Below, piece after piece: positions 1 through 7,913 of a DNA stretch of 64,000 nucleotides. Location of the stretch: NCBI RefSeq assembly GCF_001754075.1, contig NZ_MIEH01000017.1, positions 62,001-126,000 of the forward strand, written 5' to 3'. The position numbers were made by a program, and so were the translations under genes. Within the stretch, counting starts at the first letter, position 1; each line of letters starts with the position of its first letter. Origin of the DNA: Merdimonas faecis. Lineage in GTDB: Bacteria; Bacillota; Clostridia; Lachnospirales; Lachnospiraceae. The notes beneath the pieces were generated by a model, which did not search any database, was not told the origin of the DNA, and saw nothing but the letters and a program-made list of their open reading frames with translations.

Positions 1-1212
1 TCGAGAATAAAACGAGGTGCAACGTTTGCATTAGATGGAAGTTGGGGAAGCGGAAAAAGTTTTTTACTTGACATGTTCGAAGAAACTATTGCTAAAACCC
101 AGGATGAAAATAGTTACGATAATAGATTCTTTATCGTTAAATATGACTGCTGGAAATATAATTTTTATTCGGAACCAGTTATTGCAATTTTATCGGCAGT
201 TCGTGAACAAGTTGAAGAAGAACTGAAAATGTTTCCGGATTTAAGAGATAATGAAGTGATAGTCGGTGCATTAAATCAATTAAAGACATATCTTGGAGAA
301 TATGGTGGAAAAATACTTGAGAACAAATGGGGGTTTGATCCAATTAAAATATACAATAGTATTAGAGAGAATGGAAGCGAAATAAAAATGGATTCAAATA
401 AGGAAGATACATTTTATTCCTTTAAACAATTATTAGAATCTATACGTATACAATTAAAGAAAATCGCAGAGAGTAAGACGATAGTTTTTATTGTTGATGA
501 TTTAGATCGATGTTTGCCTGAATATGCATTATCCGTCCTTGAAAGATTGCATCACATTTTTTCTGATATTCCTAATTTTGTAACTTTAATAGCAATGGAT
601 AGAAAGCAATTAAAAAAAGTTGTTAAACATGCTTATGGAAACAATTTTAATGTGGATGCTTATTTGAGAAAAATTATTGACTTTTATTTTGTAATAGATA
701 ATGGTGAATTGACGGAACACTATTTAGAAAAATATAAGGAGTATATCAATAAATTCTCTTATGATCAAGATGAAGATTTTGAGTGGGCAGAAAGAATAGT
801 AACGGCAGCATTAAAAGATACTACTGTACGGGAACAAGAAAAAATGTTTTTAAGAGCTGAACTAATTCATGAAATGGCTACAGATAGTAATTTGGATGTA
901 TCCAGTATGGTTTTTGAAATATTATCTTTATGCTTCGATTCATGGATCGCTATGAAACAGTTTATAATAGAGTTTGAAGATGATAGAATAGTCTGTCCTC
1001 CATCAATTGTTAGCTTTAATGGGAAAAAATACAGAAGTTTAAATGCTAATATTTCGAGTAAAGTTTTATGGTTTGGCGAAAATGTTTTTGAAGGAGATGA
1101 AGTGCATCAAGCATATTGTGGAGAATTCTATTTTCGAGATTATGCGTGTTTTCAAGATGTTGTAGAAAAAATGAAGCTCTTTTTTCGCTTACAGAACGTC
1201 ATTTGTATTTGA
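1..1212 (+). CDS. KAP-family P-loop NTPase, 5' end outside the window
   Basis: The frame is open from base 1, so the true start lies upstream; 403 residues are visible. Seen: a Walker A motif GSWGSGKS at visible residues 13-20 and a Walker B region around bases 478-520 containing the DDLDRC signature, which is characteristic of KAP NTPases. The remainder is helical and charged with no obvious membrane segment in the visible part. KAP proteins include the F-plasmid phage-exclusion protein PifA, and many are carried on mobile elements; a defence role here is inference. Base composition is clearly more AT-rich than the conjugation genes to the right, which suggests separately acquired cargo. The C-terminus ends abruptly at a TGA that lies inside a 12-bp sequence repeated 210 bp downstream, so a shortened C-terminus is possible. 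Confidence 0.8.
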   Translation, partial: SRIKRGATFALDGSWGSGKSFLLDMFEETIAKTQDENSYDNRFFIVKYDCWKYNFYSEPVIAILSAVREQVEEELKMFPDLRDNEVIVGALNQLKTYLGEYGGKILENKWGFDPIKIYNSIRENGSEIKMDSNKEDTFYSFKQLLESIRIQLKKIAESKTIVFIVDDLDRCLPEYALSVLERLHHIFSDIPNFVTLIAMDRKQLKKVVKHAYGNNFNVDAYLRKIIDFYFVIDNGELTEHYLEKYKEYINKFSYDQDEDFEWAERIVTAALKDTTVREQEKMFLRAELIHEMATDSNLDVSSMVFEILSLCFDSWIAMKQFIIEFEDDRIVCPPSIVSFNGKKYRSLNANISSKVLWFGENVFEGDEVHQAYCGEFYFRDYACFQDVVEKMKLFFRLQNVICI

Positions 1213-1427
1213 CCAGATTTAGGATAAATAAATGGAGTCTATTTACTAATACGAAGTAGACGGTATAGCTTTTATTGTAAAAAGAAAAGCAGAGAATATG
1301 TTTAAACTAAGAAAAGGAAAGAACGGGGAGGATAAATGTATAAAGCTATTATCCTACAATAGACCTTCAAAAACAGCTTTTTAATTAGAATAGCCTATAG
1401 TACAGTTCTGTCGGTTATTTGACCAGA
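1206..1427. repeat. Direct repeat pair flanking the KAP gene 3' end
   Basis: TATTTGACCAGA occurs at 1206-1217, containing the KAP stop codon, and again at 1416-1427. Both copies are followed by a similar TTTAG. The 200 bp between them hold no convincing gene, only an eight-codon ORF at 1334. This could be a deletion or insertion scar or chance. Confidence 0.4.
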
Positions 1428-1465
1428 GTTTAGTTAAGGAAAATTTTTTTGGAAAAATAGAGGGC

Positions 1466-1494
1466 TTGAAAATCTCAAACCCTCAGTGTATAAT
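1466..1494 (+). promoter_or_regulatory. Sigma-A promoter of the antisense RNA
   Basis: TTGAAA (1466-1471), a 17-bp spacer and TATAAT (1489-1494) form a strong vegetative promoter. An inverted repeat with arms GAGGG...CCCTC spans 1460-1484 over the -35 box and spacer and could be an operator. No ORF follows, so the transcript is probably non-coding. Confidence 0.7.
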
Positions 1495-1500
1495 CTGAGT

Positions 1501-1605
1501 AGAAAGGTATTCAGATGCAAGATCTGATGCCCTCAATTAAATGAAATGTATCAAAAGGTGATAGCATCTCCAAACTTTAGGCGGTATGGGATGCTATCTC
1601 TTTTT
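1501..1605 (+). ncRNA. Candidate type I antitoxin antisense RNA
   Basis: Transcription from the promoter at 1466-1494 should start near 1501. It would end at a hairpin with arms GATAGCATC and GATGCTATC (1560-1598) followed by a T-rich run (1599-1605), giving an RNA of about 105 nt without a reading frame. Its last part is antisense to the stop codon and 3' end of the toxin mRNA encoded at 1594-1686. A smaller hairpin, TCAGA...TCTGA, lies near its 5' end. Convergent overlap at the 3' ends is the layout of txpA/ratA-like type I systems. The assignment is inference from promoter, terminator and layout. Confidence 0.6.
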
Positions 1606-1686
1606 GTCGTTATGATGATCTATGTAAGTCAAAGCCGCGAAGATTACAAGTACTAATGTCATTACTTCCATGGCATCCATCGGCAT
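1594..1686 (-). CDS. Holin-like small membrane toxin, 30 aa
   Basis: Reading down from an ATG at 1686 gives a 30-residue peptide that starts MPMDAMEV, contains one hydrophobic segment (VMTLVLVIFAALTYI) and ends in a charged tail, DHHNDKKR. An excellent ribosome site, AAAGGAGGG, precedes the ATG. Length, single transmembrane helix and basic tail match the family annotated as putative holin-like toxin (Hol_Tox). That family includes type I toxins such as TxpA-like peptides acting at the cell membrane. The stop codon lies inside the terminator hairpin of the opposing RNA at 1501-1605. An ATG two codons downstream (MDAMEV) is possible but is worse placed for the ribosome site. Such modules stabilise plasmids, prophages and conjugative elements, which fits this location. 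Confidence 0.75.
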   Translation of the reverse strand: MPMDAMEVMTLVLVIFAALTYIDHHNDKKR

Positions 1687-1741
1687 CACCCTCCTTTGTA
1701 GATTAGAGGGCGCTAAGAAATCGCATCCGTTTTTCTCCCAG

Positions 1742-1750
1742 ATTATACCA
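1742..1750 (-). promoter_or_regulatory. Extended -10 promoter of the toxin gene
   Basis: On the minus strand TGG precedes TATAAT (1742-1747), an extended -10 element. No good -35 box is seen at 17 bp. The predicted start near 1735 gives a leader of about 50 nt before the toxin ATG at 1686. Confidence 0.5.
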
Positions 1751-1901
1751 GACAAATATATCATAGCCGGCCGCTGATAGCAATAAGATCAGGGTCTAAG
1801 AGGATACCCTATTTTGTCACCCTATCAGTAGATAAGTCTGCAAAAACGCACTTTTTGAGTAATAAAAGTTTTGTATCCTATATATTAATTTAAGGTGGAC
1901 A

Positions 1902-1930
1902 TGGAGAAATATGAGAGTGCATGTTATAAT
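1902..1930 (+). promoter_or_regulatory. Promoter of the small membrane protein gene
   Basis: TGGAGA (1902-1907), 17 bp, then TATAAT (1925-1930) preceded by TGT, an extended -10. It lies 31 bp before the chosen ATG at 1961. This supports starting the protein there, since a start at 1895 would lie upstream of the promoter. Confidence 0.55.
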
Positions 1931-1960
1931 CAGTGGCAAGGAAGATGTAGGAGGCATCAG

Positions 1961-2623
1961 ATGATTAAAGATTGGAATTTCTGGTTATCTGTTATAACAT
2001 TAGTTTTAACTATGGTAACGGCAATTACAGCAGTTATTGCTGTCAAACAGACGAAAAAGCAGATTGAGTTAAGTAATAAACAGCATCTTTTTGATCTTCG
2101 GATAGAGAATTACCTAGTGGCGAAAGGTTTGGTCGAGCAATATAAGAACTGTAAAAGTTTGTGGGAAAGAGAAAAAAGAAATGAAGTTATTTGGGCATCA
2201 GAGTCTATTTTTTTCTTCTTGACAAATAATACCTTTTTAGAGGAAATTCAAGGGATGACAGCAGAGAAGGCATTTGCTAATCCTCTACAAAAGGAATTTT
2301 TAAAGAAAAAGGAAAATATCAAAGAGATATCTACAACAATAAAACTTATTTTCACTGGTGAAAATGCTCAGAAGGTGGCGGAATTTGTATATTTATTTCA
2401 GGAACTTTTGTATGCCTTGTACCGGTATCAGATAATACGGGAAAAAATGCAGGAGTATTCGGATCTGTTTCATGTAACTCTGGAAGAAGCACAAAGGAAG
2501 ATATCTGAACAGAAACACAGAGATAGAGTCTGGGAAGTAATTGATGATTTGGATGCTTTATTTGTAGAGATAGAGTCAAATGATATACTGAGAGCATTGG
2601 AAGAGCAAATTAAGCTCACTTAA
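1961..2623 (+). CDS. Single-pass membrane protein of unknown function
   Basis: The protein has 220 residues from the ATG at 1961, which has AGGAGG eight bases upstream; the longer frame from 1895 lacks a ribosome site and crosses the promoter. Residues about 6-29 form one hydrophobic helix (LSVITLVLTMVTAITAVIAV) followed by KQTKKQIELSNKQ, a common start of small Firmicute membrane-anchored proteins. The rest is charged and helical, probably cytoplasmic coiled coil. I do not recognise a catalytic motif. It has its own promoter and terminator and lies between the toxin module and the conjugation genes, so it is probably cargo. A partnership with the KAP NTPase is possible but not shown by the sequence. 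Confidence 0.65.
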   Translation: MIKDWNFWLSVITLVLTMVTAITAVIAVKQTKKQIELSNKQHLFDLRIENYLVAKGLVEQYKNCKSLWEREKRNEVIWASESIFFFLTNNTFLEEIQGMTAEKAFANPLQKEFLKKKENIKEISTTIKLIFTGENAQKVAEFVYLFQELLYALYRYQIIREKMQEYSDLFHVTLEEAQRKISEQKHRDRVWEVIDDLDALFVEIESNDILRALEEQIKLT

Positions 2624-2635
2624 ATGAAAAAGTAG

Positions 2636-2670
2636 AGTGCAGGAAGGCTGAAGCCTCCTGCACTATTTTT
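2636..2670 (+). terminator. Terminator between convergent genes
   Basis: A stem with outer arms AGTGCAGGA and TCCTGCACT (2636-2664) is followed by ATTTTT. It ends the membrane-protein gene and overlaps the stop of the converging S1-domain gene at 2669, so it may work in both directions. Confidence 0.75.
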
Positions 2671-3583
2671 AGAGGTTCTGACGGATGATTCGTGTAATGA
2701 TTCCCAGCGCTACGTTCCGTTCCGTGTCTATATGGGTGACAACAAAGGAAACTTCATCTTTTTTTCCTGGGGTCCGGGAGTCATAACAGGAATGGGCGAT
2801 GGCATTGACACCGATTGACAGCCGGACGAACACGGTTCCTTTGTGGATATCTTCAATCGTACCGGCGTATTTCCCCTGGACTTTGCAAAGTGCCATGTTT
2901 GCTTTGCTGGTATCGCCCTCCACGCTTTTAACGTCCGCCCGGACGGTAAGGTGTTCAGGATCTTTTGCGTTAATATCTAGGATACGGACCAGGATATGGT
3001 CACCGACCCTGAACCGCTCCCTGGCGTCACCAAGCCAGTCGAAAGATAGATCCCTGGCGGGGATAGAGGTTTCCACGCCAAATATTTCTGTACGCACCAC
3101 TTTTTCGGAAACGGAAATAACACGTGCTTGAACGATTCGATTCGGATAGACTTTCGGAGTTCCGGAGGAATCCTGATCGAAATAGAAAATTTGCCGTTTT
3201 TTGAGCATGGCATCCTTTCTGCTTGCGACAATGCTGCGCTCTTTCGTGTCCAATCCTTTAATCAGGAAGTCGATCTCGCAGCCAAGCATGGTGTTGACGA
3301 TTTTATTCTGCCGTAGAGACAGTTCCCCGTAATTGTGTGTCTCATCTTCAACCAGGTTGATCATCATTTCTGTCATGGGGATAACAACACGGAAATTTTT
3401 GTAGTAAACGATTGTGATGGTAGACCCGCCCTCCAGGCGCTCAATGCCACCTAACGTTCCGGTTAAGATTCTGCGCGTCCGATAGGCGTTGGTGATCTCG
3501 TGCCAGGTCAGGTCCTCCTTTGATTTCTGAGTTTCAATCGTATCGTTATCCAAAGCTAAAATATTGTTCAGTTCTGTTGGCAT
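2669..3583 (-). CDS. S1-domain RNA-binding-type protein of the conjugative element
   Basis: The product has 304 residues; the start at 3583 has AAAGG upstream. The C-terminal half contains two S1-like OB-fold stretches, about residues 140-215 (VQARVISVSEKVVRTEIFG...RFRVGDHILVRI) and 225-300 (VQGKYAGTIEDIHKGTVFVRL...VSFVVTHID). This is the pattern of S1 RNA-binding domains. It is far shorter than ribosomal protein S1 and sits last in the minus-strand run, 21 bp after the end of the coupling-protein gene, so it is an element gene and not the housekeeping S1. Its role in transfer is unknown; binding single-stranded nucleic acid is a reasonable inference. After the IS insertion its transcription probably depends on read-through or on IS promoters. 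Confidence 0.7.
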   Translation of the reverse strand: MPTELNNILALDNDTIETQKSKEDLTWHEITNAYRTRRILTGTLGGIERLEGGSTITIVYYKNFRVVIPMTEMMINLVEDETHNYGELSLRQNKIVNTMLGCEIDFLIKGLDTKERSIVASRKDAMLKKRQIFYFDQDSSGTPKVYPNRIVQARVISVSEKVVRTEIFGVETSIPARDLSFDWLGDARERFRVGDHILVRILDINAKDPEHLTVRADVKSVEGDTSKANMALCKVQGKYAGTIEDIHKGTVFVRLSIGVNAIAHSCYDSRTPGKKDEVSFVVTHIDTERNVALGIITRIIRQNL

Positions 3584-3604
3584 AGTTTGTCCTTTCTTTA
3601 TGCG

Positions 3605-3811
3605 TTACGACATAATGGAATCCTTATCTACGGGTGTCAAATAAATATCCGCCTCAGAGAGCAGATCGTCAAATGCTGGCTCTTTAGAGGAATGAGAGGC
3701 CAGCTCCTGCCGGTCCATTTTCGCTGAAGATGGAGAATCTGGCAGTTTCTTTTTCCTGCCAGAGCGTTTGGGCGTTGGAACTACCGGTGTATAGTCGGTT
3801 TCCTCAGACTG
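3605..3811 (-). pseudogene. 3' fragment of the coupling-protein gene cut off by the IS
   Basis: Read from 3811 down, this encodes the last 68 residues of the coupling protein (QSEETDYTPVV... to ...DKDSIMS). The fragment is basic then acidic, with no hydrophobic segment. Its reading frame matches the upstream part exactly once the IS21 element and one copy of the 4-bp duplication are removed. An ATG inside the IS end (3871) could drive an 88-residue chimera, MTEIGVFNPTLN followed by the fragment, but I see no ribosome site for it. Function of the tail is unknown; it may be a cytoplasmic interaction tail. Confidence 0.85.
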
Positions 3812-3908
3812 TGTTAGCGTCGGGCGATTTTCGCCATTCAGAGTCGGATTAAAAACGCCAATCTCAGTCAATTTAAAATCGCCAATGCATCATGTATGTT
3901 ATTAACAG

Positions 3909-4712
3909 TTACGCATTTTTATACTCCGTATGTTTTGCGATACCAGCCTCAAGACCAAGTGTTTCCAGCTTGCGTCCCCGGTAACTGTCACCTTTGATCA
4001 TAAATACAGTGGCGTCATCAAAAACCCGGTCTAAAGAACAAAGCAGCGTATCATCTTCGCTGAAATATTCGCCCCACTGGTTTGGTGTTTTGTTGCTGGT
4101 AAAAATCATGGTGCTGGGACCATCTTTATTATAGCGGCGGTCAATCACATCAAAGAACATACGGGTGTTCTCTTTATCGAACACACACCTGCCAATCTCA
4201 TCAATGATCAGGCAGGAAGGCTTTACCAGCCCGTTGATGACAGCCCCCTCCCGGCCGTGTTTCCTTGCATCCGTCAACTTTTGGTTGAGTTCGCTTGCCC
4301 TTAAGAAATAAGTCTTATATCCTTTCAGGCAGCATTCCCGCCCAAAAGCCATGGCCAGATGAGTTTTGCCTACACCCTGCGGACCAATAAATGCCAGATT
4401 TTTTCCTGCATACAGAGCGGACAGAGAAGAGAGGTTCTTCAGTGACTGCACATGCTTTCCATGGAGCCGGCTGAAATCAAATCTTTCAAAGGTTTTCGGC
4501 TCATTCATAGGAAGCTTACTCAGTTTTAGCATTGTGTGGACCATAGAGTCGTATTTTTTCTGCTCCAGGTATTCAAAAACTCCGCAGACTGCCTCCAGAG
4601 CTTCCGGCGTAAGTTCTTTTTCATCGGCATAGCTGGCCAGTTCTGCTGTATAAAGATCGATCTTCAGTGCCTTTGCACTGGACTGGATTCTTTCAAGTAT
4701 TGATTCATTCAT
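3909..4712 (-). CDS. istB: IS21 helper ATPase IstB
   Basis: The product has 267 residues from the ATG at 4712, which is preceded by GAGGAGGG; the frame is open further upstream but without a better start. It is an AAA+ ATPase related to DnaC: Walker A GPQGVGKTH near residue 100, Walker B CLIIDEIG, then a sensor region FTSNKTP. IstB oligomerises on target DNA and licenses insertion by IstA. The start overlaps the istA stop by eight bases (ATGAATGA), the translational coupling usual for IS21. Length and motifs are complete, so it is expected to be functional. Confidence 0.93.
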   Translation of the reverse strand: MNESILERIQSSAKALKIDLYTAELASYADEKELTPEALEAVCGVFEYLEQKKYDSMVHTMLKLSKLPMNEPKTFERFDFSRLHGKHVQSLKNLSSLSALYAGKNLAFIGPQGVGKTHLAMAFGRECCLKGYKTYFLRASELNQKLTDARKHGREGAVINGLVKPSCLIIDEIGRCVFDKENTRMFFDVIDRRYNKDGPSTMIFTSNKTPNQWGEYFSEDDTLLCSLDRVFDDATVFMIKGDSYRGRKLETLGLEAGIAKHTEYKNA

Positions 4713-6024
4713 CCCACAGGCCCTCCTCAAAGTTGAATTTTTCAAATCCGGAGTGCTGTTTGGGTGGCTCTATCTGAAAGATCCGGGTTTTGACTGGCAT
4801 TGATGGGACTTCTTCCGGCTGTTCTGTCACATACTGATCCCGGCAGAAACTGTCTCTTCTCATCCAGGTAACATCATGGGTGGTCAGGACTTTGCTGAGA
4901 TCGGATGCGTAGATATAGAGGGTAAAGGAATCTCTCCGGATTCTGCAGGTCTTCTGGGTGTACCAGTACGGGACGCCGAAGCGCCGCCCTTCATAATGGA
5001 CAAATCCATCGAAAGAAATTTTTCTTTCCGGACAGAGATAGAAAGCAAGTGCCTGTGTTTTTGTTAATACGGAAGCAACAGCCATGCAGTCTTCCTGATG
5101 CTTTTCACAGGGGATACAGTCCACTGCTTTATGGTATATGCTGTTCTGGCGTTTGCACCATCCGATGGCTTCCAGATTTAATTCGGTAATCGTGCCAAAA
5201 ACTCTGCCAGCAAGGAAGTTATCTTTTACGAAGCGGATCAGGCGCTCCACCTTCCCTTTGGTGAAAGGATGCCTTGGTTTACAGAGCTTCGTCTGGAAAC
5301 CGATCGTTTCCATGAACACTTTATAATCTTTCTGCCAGATAGGATGTCCCTCTGGATCACGCCGGATCACGACACTTTTCATGTTGTCTGTCAGTATATA
5401 GTGCGGGATTCCCATATAAGTAAAAGCATGGATCATCCCTATAAAAAGATTTTCCTGTCTGGCATTGGGGAAGAATTCGATGTATCTTTCCCCGCAATGA
5501 TGGCAGATCATAGCAAAACATGCGACCTTATAGGAAGCATCGGTATTTGTATCTACCTGGACAAAGCCCCAGTCCATCTGATAGGATTCCCCAGGGGAAG
5601 TTTGATATCTGCGTCCCCGGTTTCCCTGAGGGGCAACGAGCTGACGCTTGGGCGGAACAAGATCCCGGTGATCAGCGATATAAGTTTTTACGGTTGTTAA
5701 CCCACCGGTATATCCAGCTTCCTGCAGCCGCTCAAAGCATACAGAAGAATTCGTGACGCCTTTTCGGAGCAGTCCGTCAATAATGCCGCTATATCCGGTC
5801 AGAACCGTAGCTGTTGCTTTTTGTCCTGTCCTCCCATGTGGCGTAACAATAAAGTTATTTTCTTTTAAGTGCCTTAGCCTGGATCTGCTGAGCCCGGTTC
5901 GGCGTTCCAGTTCTGCAAGATTAATTTTGGCAAGGTTGAAATTTTCGCCTTGTTCCTGCTTTATTTCGTTGATTGCTTGTGTTATGATTTTTTGTAAGTC
6001 ATTACATGTAGCATCTTCGTGCAT
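4705..6024 (-). CDS. istA: IS21 transposase IstA
   Basis: The product has 439 residues from the ATG at 6024 (MHEDATCND), which has AAAGGAGG just upstream; an ATG at 6057 has no ribosome site. An N-terminal helix-turn-helix (NLAELERRTGLSRSRLRHLK) is followed by a retroviral-integrase-type DDE core with acidic residues in YQMDWGF, YILTDNMKS and KGKVERLIRF. A C-terminal beta-rich domain completes the protein. It cuts and joins the IS ends together with IstB. The protein is full length with all catalytic residues. Confidence 0.93.
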   Translation of the reverse strand: MHEDATCNDLQKIITQAINEIKQEQGENFNLAKINLAELERRTGLSRSRLRHLKENNFIVTPHGRTGQKATATVLTGYSGIIDGLLRKGVTNSSVCFERLQEAGYTGGLTTVKTYIADHRDLVPPKRQLVAPQGNRGRRYQTSPGESYQMDWGFVQVDTNTDASYKVACFAMICHHCGERYIEFFPNARQENLFIGMIHAFTYMGIPHYILTDNMKSVVIRRDPEGHPIWQKDYKVFMETIGFQTKLCKPRHPFTKGKVERLIRFVKDNFLAGRVFGTITELNLEAIGWCKRQNSIYHKAVDCIPCEKHQEDCMAVASVLTKTQALAFYLCPERKISFDGFVHYEGRRFGVPYWYTQKTCRIRRDSFTLYIYASDLSKVLTTHDVTWMRRDSFCRDQYVTEQPEEVPSMPVKTRIFQIEPPKQHSGFEKFNFEEGLWDE

Positions 6025-6143
6025 AAATCCTCCTTTTCTGATGCATTGGCTTATCATCAGTATAAGAGGATGAAGACCTGTATGTAATGGCTTTTTTAAT
6101 TTGACTAGGATTGGCTATTTTAGCCTGACACTAGATGGTTATT

Positions 6144-7913
6144 TTAACCCGACGCTAATAACTGCAGCTCCCGCCATTTGGGAATGTGGCTGGAGGCTTT
6201 CCGTTTTACGAGCTTTTTTGCTTCCGGATGGCGGGTGTAATCAAATTTCTGGGCCTTCAGTACTTTTTGGCCGCGCAGGATGATTAATTCGTCATCCAGG
6301 GATAGCCGCAATACTTCATCTGGTGTTAATACAGGGCGTTTCCCGATAGATTCGGTGCGGCGATATTCCGGGGTATAATCAGAAATCCGCCAGGTATTAA
6401 GTTGTTTTGCCTCGGATGAGACATTAACAGAAGCAATCCCCGTACGTTCTGAGATAAATGCAGCCGTAACTGGATCCGTACAGCCCAAAAAGACGGTAGA
6501 ATCACAGTTTCCTAAGATTTCCTGCCAGGCATTGAACGGATAACGGTTTTGCATCTGCGGCAAATTTTGAAAAATACAGCTGATACTGATCCGTCGGCTT
6601 CGGATGACGGAAATCTTTGTCGGTAGATCGAGGATGGTACCAGAGGCAGCGCCGAGCTCATCGGCAAGGATGTGGACTGGTACGGGAAGCTGACCGTTTT
6701 CCCCGTGGAGATCCGCAAAGCGCACCAGCTTAATAAAAACGAAAGACAGGAAAAGTGAGGACAGGAAATCAAAACTATGATCCTGATCGCTTACGATACA
6801 AAAATAAGCGCACTTTTTCTGGCCGGGGAGCGTAAGATCAATCTCATCATACGAGGTGATTTGCCGGATCGCTTTGGTCTGGAAGATCTGGAGTCGTGAT
6901 CCAAGGCCGATGATCACGCCGCTTCGCACGGTTTCCGATGCCTGTTTGTAAATACAGTAGGGTACTTTTGCTGGATGACTAACCGGGAGCAGGTCAAACA
7001 GGGCATTTAATTCCTTATCGGAACTCATAGTAAGAAGTTTATATACCTGGCCGATATTCCGGGATTCGGGAGGAAAGCTTTGTTCCACATACAAGATGAG
7101 GGCCTTTAGAAGGTTGAGTTCTGCCGTATCCCAGAAACGGTCCCCTTTGCCGGTCCCGGTATTCTGGATGATGATATCTGCAAAAATCTGTGCCATTGTT
7201 TCGGAACCATCAATTTCCATCAGACAATTCCAACTATCAGAGTTTTCCGGGCTTACCAAATTGAAGACCTTTACGGTATAACCGTTATTTTCCAGATACA
7301 CGGCCAGATCTTCGTACAGTTCGGATTTGGGATCGGTGCATATCAGGCTTTCTCCTCGAGCAACGCATTGAAAAGCTGCATTTCTGACATAAGCTCTGGA
7401 TTTCATCGACCCGGATGCACCATAGACGGCGACATTTTTATTCATCCTTGTGTTTTCTGGCAGGCAGACGGCCCGGTTACCGATTCTTCCAAGAATCAGG
7501 CCCTTCGTATGTGCTACATTATCAACAAGTTCCAGTACCTGGTGCATCTCCTGTGGCGTCATAAAGCCGGAGGTGCCATAGGTCCCCTTATTGGAATAGT
7601 TCAGATTCCTTTCCCTGTCTGACACGCCTCCGTTTCTGTCAAGGCCCATCCGCATGAGAAAAAAGGCCAGTAGAGCGAAAGCCGCCAGGCAAATACAGAG
7701 CCCATACAAGCCATATGGCAGGTCCGTTACCGCGGAGAAACACTCTTTTGTGGCGAGTGAGGGAAAAGGAGGGCTCGTACCGTCGCCTGCGAAATGTCCA
7801 TTCCGTTCCCAGAATTGATAGTTGCGTAAAAACTGTGCAATATATCCGCCGGCATAAAGTGTGCAGCCTATAATCGGCAAGAGCACAATGGATTTCCACC
7901 ATTTACGTTTCAT
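6144..7913 (-). CDS. VirD4/TraG-type coupling protein, C-terminus replaced by IS sequence
   Basis: The product has 589 residues, of which 584 are native; LLASG and the stop come from the IS21 end. Two N-terminal membrane segments (about residues 8-28 and 70-92) precede a cytoplasmic ATPase domain with Walker A GASGSMKSR and Walker B-like VHILADELGAA. Coupling proteins dock the relaxase-DNA complex to the type IV secretion channel and power transfer. The start at 7913 has AAAGGAG and overlaps the upstream gene by 11 bp. Joined to the fragment at 3605-3811 the gene encodes 651 residues. The ATPase core survives, so loss of the tail may reduce or change substrate choice rather than abolish activity; this is inference. 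Confidence 0.88.
   Translation of the reverse strand: MKRKWWKSIVLLPIIGCTLYAGGYIAQFLRNYQFWERNGHFAGDGTSPPFPSLATKECFSAVTDLPYGLYGLCICLAAFALLAFFLMRMGLDRNGGVSDRERNLNYSNKGTYGTSGFMTPQEMHQVLELVDNVAHTKGLILGRIGNRAVCLPENTRMNKNVAVYGASGSMKSRAYVRNAAFQCVARGESLICTDPKSELYEDLAVYLENNGYTVKVFNLVSPENSDSWNCLMEIDGSETMAQIFADIIIQNTGTGKGDRFWDTAELNLLKALILYVEQSFPPESRNIGQVYKLLTMSSDKELNALFDLLPVSHPAKVPYCIYKQASETVRSGVIIGLGSRLQIFQTKAIRQITSYDEIDLTLPGQKKCAYFCIVSDQDHSFDFLSSLFLSFVFIKLVRFADLHGENGQLPVPVHILADELGAASGTILDLPTKISVIRSRRISISCIFQNLPQMQNRYPFNAWQEILGNCDSTVFLGCTDPVTAAFISERTGIASVNVSSEAKQLNTWRISDYTPEYRRTESIGKRPVLTPDEVLRLSLDDELIILRGQKVLKAQKFDYTRHPEAKKLVKRKASSHIPKWRELQLLASG

Larger units (their letters stand above)
3812..6160 (-). 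mobile_element. IS21-family insertion sequence, 2,349 bp
   Basis: The element carries istA and istB. Its ends are TGTTAGCGTCGGG at 3812 and, inverted, TATTAGCGTCGGG at 6160. Each end holds three tandem repeats of about 22-24 bp, each ending in an (A)CC/GCC block, as is typical of IS21 termini. Both flanks carry the target duplication ACTG (3808-3811 and 6161-6164). It lies inside the VirD4-type gene. The outermost bases of the two ends differ (TGT versus TAT), a small decay or natural variation. Both transposition genes are intact, so the element may be active. Its genes run in the same direction as the interrupted gene. Confidence 0.92.

Noticed and set aside
1334-1360. Eight-codon ORF after GGGGAGG
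   Set aside because: Too short, not followed by any gene it could regulate; probably chance.
6101-6283. 60-residue plus-strand ORF at the IS right end
   Set aside because: Translated terminal repeats of IS21 and antisense of the coupling protein.
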